NCBI GenBank assembly: GCA_049645705.1
Contig: JBARUK010000021.1
Span: forward strand, 13,477 to 77,476
DNA from: JBGNFV01 sp049645705
Lineage (GTDB): Bacteria; Bacteroidota; Bacteroidia; Cytophagales; Cyclobacteriaceae
Direction of reading: 5' to 3'
DNA length: 64,000 nucleotides
Below the pieces are notes generated by a model, which searched no databases, was not told the DNA's origin, and saw only the letters and a program-made list of their open reading frames with translations. Below are positions 47,510 to 55,642 of this stretch, piece by piece. The first letter of the stretch is position 1, and the number at the start of each line of letters is the position of its first letter. The translations under genes were made by a program, and so were the position numbers.

Positions 47510-47674
47510 TTAGCAGCTATCCTGAGTACATACTTTGGCTCCCTGTGAAGGGCTATCGAATGCTACGCCTACTGCTACTGCACCTGCATCTGCTCTACCA
47601 CCGATTATACAGTTTGTTCCGGTCATAAAGCTGTTTACTTTCAGCCTGTCAAGTTTAAGTTTTCTCGTTTTCAT
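47510..47674 (-). CDS. RiPP (lanthipeptide-like) precursor peptide
   Basis: 54 residues from the ATG at 47674. The leader 'MKTRKLKLDRLKVNSFMTG' follows the pattern LxLxxLxVxSF(V/M)T shared by all precursors in this window and by Bacteroidota class I lanthipeptide precursors. A Gly-Gly (residues 25-26) marks the likely cleavage site. The core is Ala/Val-rich and ends 'SQGAKVCTQDSC', almost the same ending as the precursor at 47880. Only two cysteines are in the core; one more lies before the Gly-Gly. No modifying enzyme gene is nearby. The family is clear; the chemistry of the product is not. Confidence 0.85.
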   Translation of the reverse strand: MKTRKLKLDRLKVNSFMTGTNCIIGGRADAGAVAVGVAFDSPSQGAKVCTQDSC

Positions 47675-47697
47675 AAATTGAATTTGGTTTAGTAATA

Positions 47698-47808
47698 TCA
47701 AAACACACAGCTATCCCACGTACATACACTATTTACTTGCGAAATACTCCTGGCTGATTTTTCGCCGGAAGCGACGAAGCTGTCTATACGCAGGTTCTGT
47801 AGCTTAAT
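47698..47808 (-). pseudogene. Decayed RiPP precursor copy
   Basis: In the minus-strand frame ending at the TGA 47700-47698 the sequence reads 'IKLQNLRIDSFVAS', the family leader, then a variable part and 'NSVCTWDSC', like the 'CTQDSC' ending of the neighbour. There is no ATG, GTG or TTG in frame before the leader and the Gly-Gly is absent. An upstream TAA closes the frame. Initiation at ATT 47808 is conceivable but a dead copy is more likely. Confidence 0.7.
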
Positions 47809-47879
47809 TTTTTCTTATGTCCATAGCTGTAGAAAATCGAATATAATAAGTAAGCCCGGACCAGCCAGGCTATAATATA

Positions 47880-48065
47880 TTAGCAAGAATCATCGGAGCA
47901 AAACTGTGCTCCCTGAGACAAGCAAGGGTTGTCGACAGAAGGCTCACACTTTGTATTGCCTGAGCAATACCATGTTTTAGGAGCTCCTCCTCTGATATTA
48001 CCGCGGTCACCGGTAACAAAGCTTTCTACTTTCAGAGAATTAAGGGTTATTTTGTTCTTTTTCAT
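47880..48065 (-). CDS. RiPP (lanthipeptide-like) precursor peptide with five core cysteines
   Basis: 61 residues. The leader 'MKKNKITLNSLKVESFVTGD' fits the family pattern; Gly-Gly at 26-27. The 34-residue core contains five cysteines spaced C-x5-C-x7-C-x7-C-x4-C and ends 'CSDDSC'. Serine and threonine residues are present, so thioether (lanthionine) or disulfide rings are both conceivable. First gene of a minus-strand set of three copies, one decayed. A 17-bp palindrome lies 55 bp upstream. Confidence 0.87.
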   Translation of the reverse strand: MKKNKITLNSLKVESFVTGDRGNIRGGAPKTWYCSGNTKCEPSVDNPCLSQGAQFCSDDSC

Positions 48066-49115
48066 AATAGTTAATCTTAATGCGTAATAAGCATGCCGGG
48101 AAATAATATTGCTCCCTGGTATACTAATTTAGTATAAAATTTGCGAAATTCAAGCCTGTGCAGTCAAATTCGTTTTTAATGAATATTCATTATCGTTTTA
48201 TCCCAATTCAGATAGGGTGGTACTTAGCTTACGTATGAGTCCTGCCTTATGCAAGGCTTTGTCTTGTTTGTATATGAGTTTTACCGATAGATCAGGCTGC
48301 GTTCTTTGCGCATTTCTGCGCCGCATTCCAAGCAAATACCGTCCTGCTGACTGGCAGTAGCCTTTTGTTTTATCACCTTCACATATCATTCCTTAACCGT
48401 GTTGATGAAAAAAATGAATATTGAGTGAGCTCAGAGTGACCTGCTTTTGCATGCCAGGAAAGCTTTTTGATTCATAGGTATACGTTAATATGTATGTTGT
48501 TGTATATGTGAAGCAGGCATAGGAAGGCTGTAAGAGGTTGTTTGTTTTTTAGTAATCAAATTCATTTTTGCCTGAAGTCCAACCTCATAAATGTATAAAG
48601 TATATGTGTATTTTGTGTTTTAATCAGGTAGTAGTGGTAGCCTGTATGTCAGGGTATTTTATGTTAGTTCAGAGAGGTTGGTATTCTCAAATAACCAGGA
48701 AGCTTCATTGGTTGTCAGGATAATTATAGGTCACCTTGGCGCCGAAAGACATCCAATTCTCAATCATCCAGCTTTATTTTGCCTGAGCAATAGGTGACCT
48801 GGTTTTGCTCCGCCCTTATCTTCTACTACAGAGCACCGCATGCCGTGAGTAAGCAAGGTGCGATCAGGTATGTTAAATACTTCCCTGCTGTGGTTTTTTT
48901 GTATCTGATGGCAGCCGGTAGAGAACAGCAATTAATATCATTAAACGTGGATGAAGCCGTATTGAGATAGTCTGGCATACAGGTCTGTATTCGAAAATGC
49001 GGATTAAAGGATTTGGTACCTGATTAGTAGTTAGGTTGTGTATTGTTAACAGTTATATCGGAAAAAATTTATAAGTTGTGTTTATAAATGACTAACAATT
49101 AAATATAATTAAAAT
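48066..49115. other. 1-kb gene-poor region between two precursor loci
   Basis: No full gene was found. Contents: the palindrome at 48120; a minus-strand stretch at about 48,260-48,375 that reads 'DGICLECGAEMRKERSLIYR' (possible zinc-finger remnant, weak); a 9-bp inverted repeat AGGTCACCT/AGGTGACCT at about 48,728 and 48,792; and a possible precursor-core remnant at about 48,770-48,815. The region looks like decayed accessory DNA. Confidence 0.45.
48120..48136. promoter_or_regulatory. 17-bp palindrome in the promoter region of the western precursor cluster
   Basis: TATACTAA-T-TTAGTATA is a perfect inverted repeat with a one-base centre, 55 bp upstream of the precursor ATG at 48065. On the minus strand a TTG lies about 25-30 nt further upstream, so the palindrome may overlap the -7 region and act as an operator. 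Confidence 0.5.
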
Positions 49116-49280
49116 ATGAAAAAGCTAAGTTTGAAAGACTTACAGGTAGAAAGCTTTGTGACAAAAGCAGACCATCTGAATGAAAAAACGGTAAAAGGCG
49201 GAGCTACCGCTTTTTGTGGTGATACCGTTACTGTATACTATGGTACATGTAACGTATACCCTTGTCGTCAGATACCTTAA
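49116..49280 (+). CDS. RiPP (lanthipeptide-like) precursor peptide with three core cysteines
   Basis: 54 residues. The leader 'MKKLSLKDLQVESFVTKADH' matches the family, followed by 'KTVKGG' (Gly-Gly at 28-29) and a 25-residue core with three cysteines and several Tyr and Thr ('FCGDTVTVYYGTC', 'PCRQIP'). It stands alone, on the strand opposite to the precursors at 47510-48065, and is followed by a terminator 22 bp downstream, so it is a monocistronic unit. Too short to be picked up by a usual length cut-off. Confidence 0.87.
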   Translation: MKKLSLKDLQVESFVTKADHLNEKTVKGGATAFCGDTVTVYYGTCNVYPCRQIP

Positions 49281-49302
49281 TAAAGAGCTTTTGACAGCAC
49301 AG

Positions 49303-49330
49303 AAAACCTGCCATTCCGGCGGGTTTTTTT
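49303..49330 (+). terminator. Terminator after the lone precursor gene
   Basis: A 10-bp stem with one G-T pair (49303-49312 with 49318-49327) followed by T residues. Confidence 0.78.
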
Positions 49331-49425
49331 ATCCTATTACGCTGCCGAATGAATGGCAATTATTTCATGAAATCAAAAACTCTTTGCGGAGTGTGACGTT
49401 AAAAAATGCTCTCAATATAGACACT

Positions 49426-49887
49426 ATGGATACGGCAACACTATCTAAAGAACAAATACACAACGCCTGCCTGGAAGAGGTAAACTCTAGGATGGACCGC
49501 CTGAAGGCAGACCTCAAAGAAGCCCAGGAAGCGGCCAATGAGGAGAGTAAGAGCAGTATGGGCGATAAATACGAAACCGGACGGGCCATGGCTCACCTGG
49601 AAACGGAAAAGTATGCAGGCCAGCTAGGTACTGCGCGGGAAATGAAATCTGTGCTGGAAGGCTTCAACCCCCGCAAGATACGGGACCAGGCCGGAGCAGG
49701 AAGCCTGATCAGAACGACACAGGGTATTTTCTATCTCTCAGTAAGCCTGGGGCAGATGAAGATCGGAGAAGAGACTTTCTTTGCGGTATCGCCCGTATCT
49801 CCTGTAGGGCAGGCTATGCTGGACAAACGCGCCGGTGACCAGTTTGAGCTTAACGGCAGGTCTTATACCATCAATAAGATATCATGA
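49426..49887 (+). CDS. GreA/GreB-like C-terminal domain protein
   Basis: 153 residues from the ATG at 49426. A helical N-terminal half ('HNACLEEVNSRMDRLKADLK', 'SSMGDKYETGRAMAHLETEK') resembles the coiled coil of Gre factors. The C-terminal half ends 'SPVGQAMLDKRAGDQFELNG' and 'RSYTINKIS', the FKBP-like Gre C-terminal pattern. Homologues are often mislabelled '3-oxoacyl-ACP synthase', which this clearly is not. The acidic tip residues of true Gre factors are not evident, so a cleavage-factor role is uncertain. The stop overlaps the next start (ATGA). Confidence 0.78.
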   Translation: MDTATLSKEQIHNACLEEVNSRMDRLKADLKEAQEAANEESKSSMGDKYETGRAMAHLETEKYAGQLGTAREMKSVLEGFNPRKIRDQAGAGSLIRTTQGIFYLSVSLGQMKIGEETFFAVSPVSPVGQAMLDKRAGDQFELNGRSYTINKIS

Positions 49888-50462
49888 CAGACAGAAAGGA
49901 GGTAGTGGCAAAAGATCGTGAAGCCTGGCGCAACTGGCTAAGGGAATATCATGCTACCTCCGGTACGGTCTGGCTGGTGATCTACAAGAAGGACAGCGGT
50001 ACAGAAAGCATCACGTACGAAGAAGCTGTGGAAGAAGGGCTATGCTACGGATGGATAGACAGCACGCCCAATAAGCGGGATGATGAAAGCTACATGCAGC
50101 GGTTTTCACCGCGAAACCCGGGCAGCAACTGGAGCCGGAAAAACAAAGAATCTGTAGAGCGGCTGATGGACGAGGGGAAAATGGCCCCTGCCGGACTCAA
50201 AATGGTAGAACTGGCAAAAGAAAGTGGCACCTGGGACGCCCTGAATGACGTAGAAAACCTGGTCGTCCCTCCCGACCTTGAGAAAGCACTGGCAGCTTAC
50301 CCCGATGCAGCCAGACATTTTGATAACTTTCCACCCTCGGTCAAAAGGGGCATATTAGAATGGATACTGAACGCGAAGCGCCAGGTAACCAGAGACAAAC
50401 GGGTAGGAGAGACTGCCCGCCTGGCAAACGATAACATCCGCGCTAACCAGTACCGCCCCTAA
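49884..50462 (+). CDS. YdeI/OmpD-associated family protein
   Basis: 192 residues. 'REAWRNWLREYHATSGTVWL', 'TYEEAVEEGLCYGWIDSTPN', 'FSPRNPGSNWSRKNKESVER' and the C-terminal 'FPPSVKRGILEWILNAKRQ' are the conserved blocks of the YdeI family, also called bacteriocin-protection-like proteins. Molecular function is not established. Overlaps the GreA/B-like gene by 4 bp, so the two are coupled. Confidence 0.9.
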   Translation: MTDRKEVVAKDREAWRNWLREYHATSGTVWLVIYKKDSGTESITYEEAVEEGLCYGWIDSTPNKRDDESYMQRFSPRNPGSNWSRKNKESVERLMDEGKMAPAGLKMVELAKESGTWDALNDVENLVVPPDLEKALAAYPDAARHFDNFPPSVKRGILEWILNAKRQVTRDKRVGETARLANDNIRANQYRP

Positions 50463-50486
50463 CACGTAGCCTTTCTGCCCCGCCTG

Positions 50487-50519
50487 TTTGTATCTTTCGC
50501 GGAAAACTGCTTACCTTTG
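50487..50519 (+). promoter_or_regulatory. Consensus Bacteroidota promoter
   Basis: TTTG (50487-50490), 21-nt spacer, TACCTTTG (50512-50519) match the -33/-7 consensus exactly. It predicts a transcript start near 50,526 and a leader of about 175 nt before the gene at 50704; that leader contains a CCTGCC/GGCAGG hairpin at about 50,666-50,687. Confidence 0.65.
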
Positions 50520-50703
50520 CATCCTACACTGAAAGAAGGTAATCATGCTATTCTCTTTCCTGCATATCGCCCCTGATAATCAATGCCGGTAACTTTGCCG
50601 GGATCATCACTGCCTGTAACTGAACGGGCATCCTCATTCTTATTCGATCTAATTCACCAAATGGCCTGCCGTCTTCACGGGCAGGTAGTCAAAACACATT
50701 GCT

Positions 50704-51213
50704 ATGAATTCTCTCGCTGATAAATATTATATAAAAGCGGCAGATGTCTATCCGTTCGACGTAGAAGTTACGCTGGAAAACCTGGAGTATGCCCTAAGCT
50801 ACGATGCCGGGCATAATGCGGCCAACACCCTGATGGGTGTACTGAGAATGGAGAGCTTTCATGATTATGCAGGGGCCGAGGAGTATTTCTGCGCGGCCAT
50901 GGCTTCAGACCCGGAGTCTGTCAATACCTGCGTGCAGTACCTAAAGCTCCTGCTCAAGCTAAGGAAGATCACTGAAGCCGAGCGGCTGCTGAATTACCTG
51001 AAAAAACTACCGGGTGCTATGCCGGACAGGAATCTGGCATTCCGTGCGCAGATGTACGAACTTAAAAAGGACTTCGGCAAAGCGCGTTTTTACCTCAACG
51101 AGGCTATGCTGGAATGTGTGGACAACGAGTTCATGGATTTCCTGAAAGAGGAGTCGTCCAGGATAGATGGTAAGATACAGATGGTGTCCGTTTCAGGGTC
51201 TGTTATCACCTAA
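50704..51213 (+). CDS. Small TPR-like helical protein
   Basis: 169 residues, all helical with tetratricopeptide-like spacing ('NTLMGVLRMESFHDYAGAEE', 'QYLKLLLKLRKITEAERLLN', 'QMYELKKDFGKARFYLNEAM'). No signal peptide or membrane segment. Function unknown, presumably a protein-interaction scaffold. It has its own consensus promoter and a long leader. Confidence 0.75.
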   Translation: MNSLADKYYIKAADVYPFDVEVTLENLEYALSYDAGHNAANTLMGVLRMESFHDYAGAEEYFCAAMASDPESVNTCVQYLKLLLKLRKITEAERLLNYLKKLPGAMPDRNLAFRAQMYELKKDFGKARFYLNEAMLECVDNEFMDFLKEESSRIDGKIQMVSVSGSVIT

Positions 51214-51296
51214 TCATTACGGCCTTCCGGTTTTTGCGGGTATTTAGGGGAAATTGGTATATTCGATCAATATCTACCTCATAACAGTACTCCTCT

Positions 51297-52307
51297 ATGT
51301 ACGTCCGCAGACATATCCGCTGGAATATTATATTAAGGTTTGCCTGGCGCAACCTGCTGTTTTTTATAGCATGGTCGTCGCTGGTGACTATCCTGTACCT
51401 GTGGCTGCAGGGAAGGGGAGTGAACATCGGTATACCCTTCCTGCCGCTCAGTACCATCGGTATTGCCGTAGCCTTTTACCTTGGTTTTAAGAACAGCCAG
51501 TCCTACGACCGCTTTTGGGAAGGGCGCAAAATATGGGGCGGGGTAGTAAACTACAGTCGTACCTGGGCTAACCAGGTGCTTTCTTACCTGCATGAGAGTC
51601 AGCAAGATACTGATGGCCCGCGGGACCTTGATAAGGTAGCTAAGGAACTGATCTACCGGCAACTGGCCTGGATTAATGCCTTGCGGATACAACTGAGAAA
51701 AACCACCATACACGACCGGGATAACCTGAGCTATGTACCTACGTTCAAACTGGACGGCGGGCCTAACTGCATTCAGAATATATTCCCGTACCTGGAAGAA
51801 AAGGAGTACGAGGAAGCAATAGGAAAGGCCAACACGGCTACCCACCTTGTGCGCACGCAGGGCAGAAGACTCGCCGAACTGAACAACCGCGGCATTCTGA
51901 ATAACTTCCGGCACAACGATATGATGAAAACGCTGGAGGAGTTCTATAACCTGCAGGGCAAATGTGAGCGAATCAAGAATACGCCCTTTCCCCGTCAGTA
52001 CGCCTACTTCAGCACCATATTCGTATGGATATTCGTACTGTTGCTGCCCTTCGGACTTATAGAGGAGTTTTCTGAATTACAGGGCGGTGGCCTGGAGTGG
52101 CTTACCGTACCCTTTACCATCCTGATCTCATGGATATTTACGACAATTGAGATAGTGGGCGACAACAGTGAGGACCCGTTTGAGAACTACGTGAACGATG
52201 TGCCTATGTCGGCCATATGCCGTACTATCGAGATAGACTTGCTGCAACTGCTGGGAGAAGATAAGGTGCCCGAGCCTATAAAGCCTATGGGGGACGTGCT
52301 TCTGTAA
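51297..52307 (+). CDS. Bestrophin-family ion channel (copy 1)
   Basis: 336 residues with four hydrophobic segments. Family motifs are 'FYLGFKNSQSYDRFWEGRKI', 'WGGVVNYSRTWANQ', 'PFPRQYAYFSTIFVWIF' and 'GDNSEDPFENYVNDVPMSAI'. Bacterial bestrophins form pentameric channels, mostly cation-conducting. A second, divergent copy is encoded at 60546-61505. Confidence 0.93.
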   Translation: MYVRRHIRWNIILRFAWRNLLFFIAWSSLVTILYLWLQGRGVNIGIPFLPLSTIGIAVAFYLGFKNSQSYDRFWEGRKIWGGVVNYSRTWANQVLSYLHESQQDTDGPRDLDKVAKELIYRQLAWINALRIQLRKTTIHDRDNLSYVPTFKLDGGPNCIQNIFPYLEEKEYEEAIGKANTATHLVRTQGRRLAELNNRGILNNFRHNDMMKTLEEFYNLQGKCERIKNTPFPRQYAYFSTIFVWIFVLLLPFGLIEEFSELQGGGLEWLTVPFTILISWIFTTIEIVGDNSEDPFENYVNDVPMSAICRTIEIDLLQLLGEDKVPEPIKPMGDVLL

Positions 52308-52388
52308 ATTATTTGCCGGCTTTGAACATGCGGGTTTGGTTTTAGTTCATTTAGATGACATTTATTCACCAAACCAACATTTAATACT

Positions 52389-53228
52389 ATGCGCTATAAA
52401 GGCAGACGTCAAAGTTCCAACGTGGAGGACCGTCGTGGAAAAGGAGGTAAAATCGCTCTTGGTGGCGGCTTAGGCATAATCGTTCTGATAGTAGGCCTTC
52501 TGCTGGGCGGCGACCCTGGTGAATTGCTGCAGCAGGTAGACATGGGTACGCAGACAAGTGAACCCTATGAAGCGTCGCAGGAGGAGGAAGAGCTTGCCGA
52601 GTTGGTCAAAGTAACCCTGGCCGATACCGAGCAGGTATGGGCCCAGGAGTTTCAGAAAATGGGTCGTACCTATAAACCGGCCACACTCGTCCTTTTTACA
52701 AACGCCGTACGGTCTGGCTGCGGAAATGCAAGCGCGGCCACGGGGCCATTTTACTGCCCGGCAGACCAGAAGGTCTACATAGATCTCAGCTTTTACAATG
52801 ACCTGAAAAACCGCTTTGGCGCAGGAGGTGATTTTGCCATGGCCTATGTGGTAGCCCACGAAGTGGGGCATCATGTGCAGAACCTTCTGGGTATATCTGA
52901 GCAGGTACAGCAGCAGCGGGGCCGTATAAGCCAGGAAGCTTATAACCAGCTTTCCGTAAAGCTGGAATTGCAGGCTGACTTCATGTCTGGCCTGTGGGCG
53001 CATCACAACGACCGTCTGAACAACGTACTGCAGGACGGCGACATAGAAGAAGCTCTGAATGCCGCCAATGCGATAGGTGACGACCGCCTGCAGAAGCAGT
53101 CCGGAGGCAGGGTAGTGCCGGAGTCATTTACGCACGGTACCTCTGCCCAGCGTATGAAGTGGTTTAAGAAAGGTTACCAGTCCGGTGACATCAACCAGGG
53201 CGATACGTTTAATGCGTCAGTACTTTAA
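52389..53228 (+). CDS. YpfJ-type neutral zinc metallopeptidase
   Basis: 279 residues. N-terminal 'MRYKGRRQSSNVEDRRG' is the family's basic start, followed by one membrane helix (about 24-41) and a zinc-metallopeptidase-like domain. The gluzincin-type motif 'AYVVAHEVGHHVQNLLG' provides two His ligands and the catalytic Glu; 'LELQADFMSGLWAHH' provides the third ligand region. 'RSGCGNASAATGPFYCPADQ' is also diagnostic. Substrates are unknown. Confidence 0.94.
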   Translation: MRYKGRRQSSNVEDRRGKGGKIALGGGLGIIVLIVGLLLGGDPGELLQQVDMGTQTSEPYEASQEEEELAELVKVTLADTEQVWAQEFQKMGRTYKPATLVLFTNAVRSGCGNASAATGPFYCPADQKVYIDLSFYNDLKNRFGAGGDFAMAYVVAHEVGHHVQNLLGISEQVQQQRGRISQEAYNQLSVKLELQADFMSGLWAHHNDRLNNVLQDGDIEEALNAANAIGDDRLQKQSGGRVVPESFTHGTSAQRMKWFKKGYQSGDINQGDTFNASVL

Positions 53229-53584
53229 GCTTATACCCCTCACACGACGAAGTTAACCGAAAGTTGATTTCCTGGTTGTAACCTCGATAAAAGTAATCAG
53301 TTTATTACAGGGTATCGGTAGTGACACACATATCGAAGAACGGGCATTTATCAGGGTCTGATGAGTAAAAACATCTGTTCAGTATTGATTATGCTATAAA
53401 AGTGTATAGCCTTGGTTAAACACAATTCGATTTATGGTGTAGTTACATGTATAACAGTACATAGGTCGCTGGTTGCCTGCTTCCCGTTTTCATTGATTTG
53501 CTATTTACTTTAACTATTTTTAGATAATCACCTCTATGTACGGATATTCTATCCACTAGTTAATTGGTTATCAATAGTATTTTT
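53229..53584. other. Intergenic region before the PAS gene
   Basis: About 355 bp, AT-rich. No reading frame, hairpin terminator or RNA gene stands out; a possible -7-like TACTTT occurs at about 53,505. It is expected to contain the promoter of the GAF/PAS gene. Confidence 0.35.
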
Positions 53585-55606
53585 ATGAGTAAAACTCCGT
53601 TTATTTTTTTAAAGAGATCACACCATAGTAACCTGCTTAAACAATACAGTGACCAAAAAGACCGGATAACTGCTGCTGCTACCTTTATAGACGAGATCGA
53701 GAAGGGTAATCTGGATGCAGAGTTATCTCTGCGAACAGATGATTCAGACCAGCTAACCCAATCCCTTGTAAGCCTTCAGAAACAGATGATCCAGGTATCC
53801 CTGGAAGAAAGGAGACGGAGCTGGGTAGCAGAGCACCGTTCGCAGTTTATAGACATTCTCAGAAACCGGAATATTGACCTGGGCGAGCTCGGCGATAGTA
53901 TCATCAGCCACCTGGTAAAGTACCTGGAAGCTAACCAGGGTGCCCTTTATGTGGTGAACGAGACCGATGGGAACATGGAGCAGGCCACCATAGATATGCT
54001 GGCCTGCTATGCCTACGGCCGTAAGAAGTTTACCGAGCAGAAAATAGCCTATGGCCAGGGCCTGGTAGGGCAGGCTATATTAGAGAAAGACACAATATAC
54101 ATTTCTGAAATACCCGAAGACTATACCCGCATCACCTCCGGGCTGGGTGAGGCTACGCCACGGTATTTGCTGATCGTACCGCTGAAGATCGACGATAAGG
54201 TGTATGGTGCGGTAGAGATCGCTTCCTTCAAAAACCTGGAGCCTTACCAGATCGAGTTTGCCGAGCAGCTTGGCGAGAGCATAGCCTCCACACTGGCTAA
54301 TACGAAGAATAACGAGCGCACCCAGCTACTTCTTAAAGAAACCCAGATACAAGCTGAGGAAATGCGGGCGCAGGAGGAAGAGATGCGGCAGAACATGGAA
54401 GAGCTGCAGGCCACCCAGGAAGAGATGAGCCGCAAGGCAAATGAGATAGAGAGTCGCCTGCAGGCGATAGACGAGAGTGGCATTGCCTCCATCGAATTCG
54501 AACTGGACGGTACCATCCTGTCGGCCAATAAGAACTTCCTGAAGCTGATGGGCTACACGCTGGATGATATCCGCGGCAGGCACCATCGTATGTTTATCTC
54601 CGATGAGTATGCTGCCACTGAAGAGTACCGGCTCTTCTGGGAATCACTGGGTAAGGGCGAGGCCCAGATGGGTGAGTACAAACGGTACGCAAAAGGAGAC
54701 AAGCCCGTGTATATACAGGGTAGCTATTCTATACTGCGCAATGAGCAGGGCAAACCTGAGAAGGTACTGAAACTGGCTGCGGACATCACTTCTGCAAAAC
54801 TGGCGGAAGAGAAGTCAAGGGAGGCTGCCAGCGAAATGGAAAGCCGTCTGCAGGCCATCAATGAAAGCGGTATAGCTTCTATCGAGTTTGACCTGAGCGG
54901 AAACATTCTGTCGGCCAACACGAACTTCCTTAGCCTGATGGGCTATCGTGAAGATGAAGTAATAGGCAGGCATCACCAAATGTTTGTGTCCGATGAGCAT
55001 GCTGCTACTGAAGAATACCGGCTTTTCTGGGAATCACTGGGTGAGGGAGAAGCCCAGATGGGCGAGTACAGACGGTACGCAAAAGGAGACAAGCCCGTGT
55101 ATATACAGGGTAGCTATTCTATACTGCGCAATGAGCAGGGCAAGCCTGAGAAGGTACTGAAACTGGCTGCAGACATTACCGCTGCCAGACTGGCGGAAGA
55201 GAAGTCAAGGGAGGCCGCCAGCGAAATGGAAAGCCGTCTGCAGGCCATCGATGAGAGCGGCATAGCCTCTATCGAGTTTGACCTGAGCGGAAACATTCTG
55301 TCGGCCAACACGAACTTCCTTAGCCTGATGGGCTATCGTGAAGATGAAGTAATAGGCAGGCACCATCGTATGTTTGTAACCAGTGAGTATGCCACTACGA
55401 AGGAGTACCGGACCTTCTGGCTGGACCTGGCGCGGGGTGATGCACAGGCAGGCACCTACAGGCGCCAGGCAAGGAACGGCAGGGACATATTTATCCAGGG
55501 CAGCTACTCGGTTATTCGTGATCGCGACGGGGAGCCGGAGCGTATATTGAAGCTGGCCACCGACGTTACTTCCATTAAGATGTCAGAGGAAAGTGTCAGG
55601 GCATAA
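53585..55606 (+). CDS. GAF plus triple-PAS sensory protein without output domain
   Basis: 673 residues from the ATG at 53585. A HAMP-like N-terminal segment ('AAATFIDEIEKGNLDAELSL') without membrane helices is followed by a GAF domain (about 90-245), a Glu/Gln-rich coiled coil (about 250-295, 'EEMRQNMEELQATQEEMSRK') and three PAS/PAC units of 130 residues each, nearly identical ('ESRLQAIDESGIASIEFDLS', 'ANTNFLSLMGY', 'YIQGSYSILRNEQGKPEKVL'). There is no kinase, cyclase, GGDEF or methyl-accepting domain. The MCP-like coiled coil suggests an accessory to a chemosensory or kinase complex. Confidence 0.85.
   Translation: MSKTPFIFLKRSHHSNLLKQYSDQKDRITAAATFIDEIEKGNLDAELSLRTDDSDQLTQSLVSLQKQMIQVSLEERRRSWVAEHRSQFIDILRNRNIDLGELGDSIISHLVKYLEANQGALYVVNETDGNMEQATIDMLACYAYGRKKFTEQKIAYGQGLVGQAILEKDTIYISEIPEDYTRITSGLGEATPRYLLIVPLKIDDKVYGAVEIASFKNLEPYQIEFAEQLGESIASTLANTKNNERTQLLLKETQIQAEEMRAQEEEMRQNMEELQATQEEMSRKANEIESRLQAIDESGIASIEFELDGTILSANKNFLKLMGYTLDDIRGRHHRMFISDEYAATEEYRLFWESLGKGEAQMGEYKRYAKGDKPVYIQGSYSILRNEQGKPEKVLKLAADITSAKLAEEKSREAASEMESRLQAINESGIASIEFDLSGNILSANTNFLSLMGYREDEVIGRHHQMFVSDEHAATEEYRLFWESLGEGEAQMGEYRRYAKGDKPVYIQGSYSILRNEQGKPEKVLKLAADITAARLAEEKSREAASEMESRLQAIDESGIASIEFDLSGNILSANTNFLSLMGYREDEVIGRHHRMFVTSEYATTKEYRTFWLDLARGDAQAGTYRRQARNGRDIFIQGSYSVIRDRDGEPERILKLATDVTSIKMSEESVRA
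54449..55588 (+). repeat. Three 390-bp tandem repeats encoding PAS units
   Basis: Unit starts at about 54449, 54839 and 55229, a constant 390-bp spacing. Units 1-2 share their PAC-end DNA and units 2-3 share their PAS-start DNA almost base for base, which suggests recent duplication or gene conversion. Confidence 0.85.
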
Positions 55607-55642
55607 ACCGGATCACAGGCAGTACGTACATACCTAAAGAAT

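Noticed and set aside
48198..48389. Minus-strand frame of 63 codons, and a second frame reading 'DGICLECGAEMRKERSLIYR'
   Set aside because: The second reading has a DksA/TraR-like flavour but only one CxxC, a stop soon after and no start with support; at best a remnant.
49216..49425. Upstream extension of the GreA/B-like frame to a start at 49216
   Set aside because: The extra 70 residues overlap the precursor peptide gene (49116-49280) and its terminator in another frame; the ATG at 49426 fits the family.
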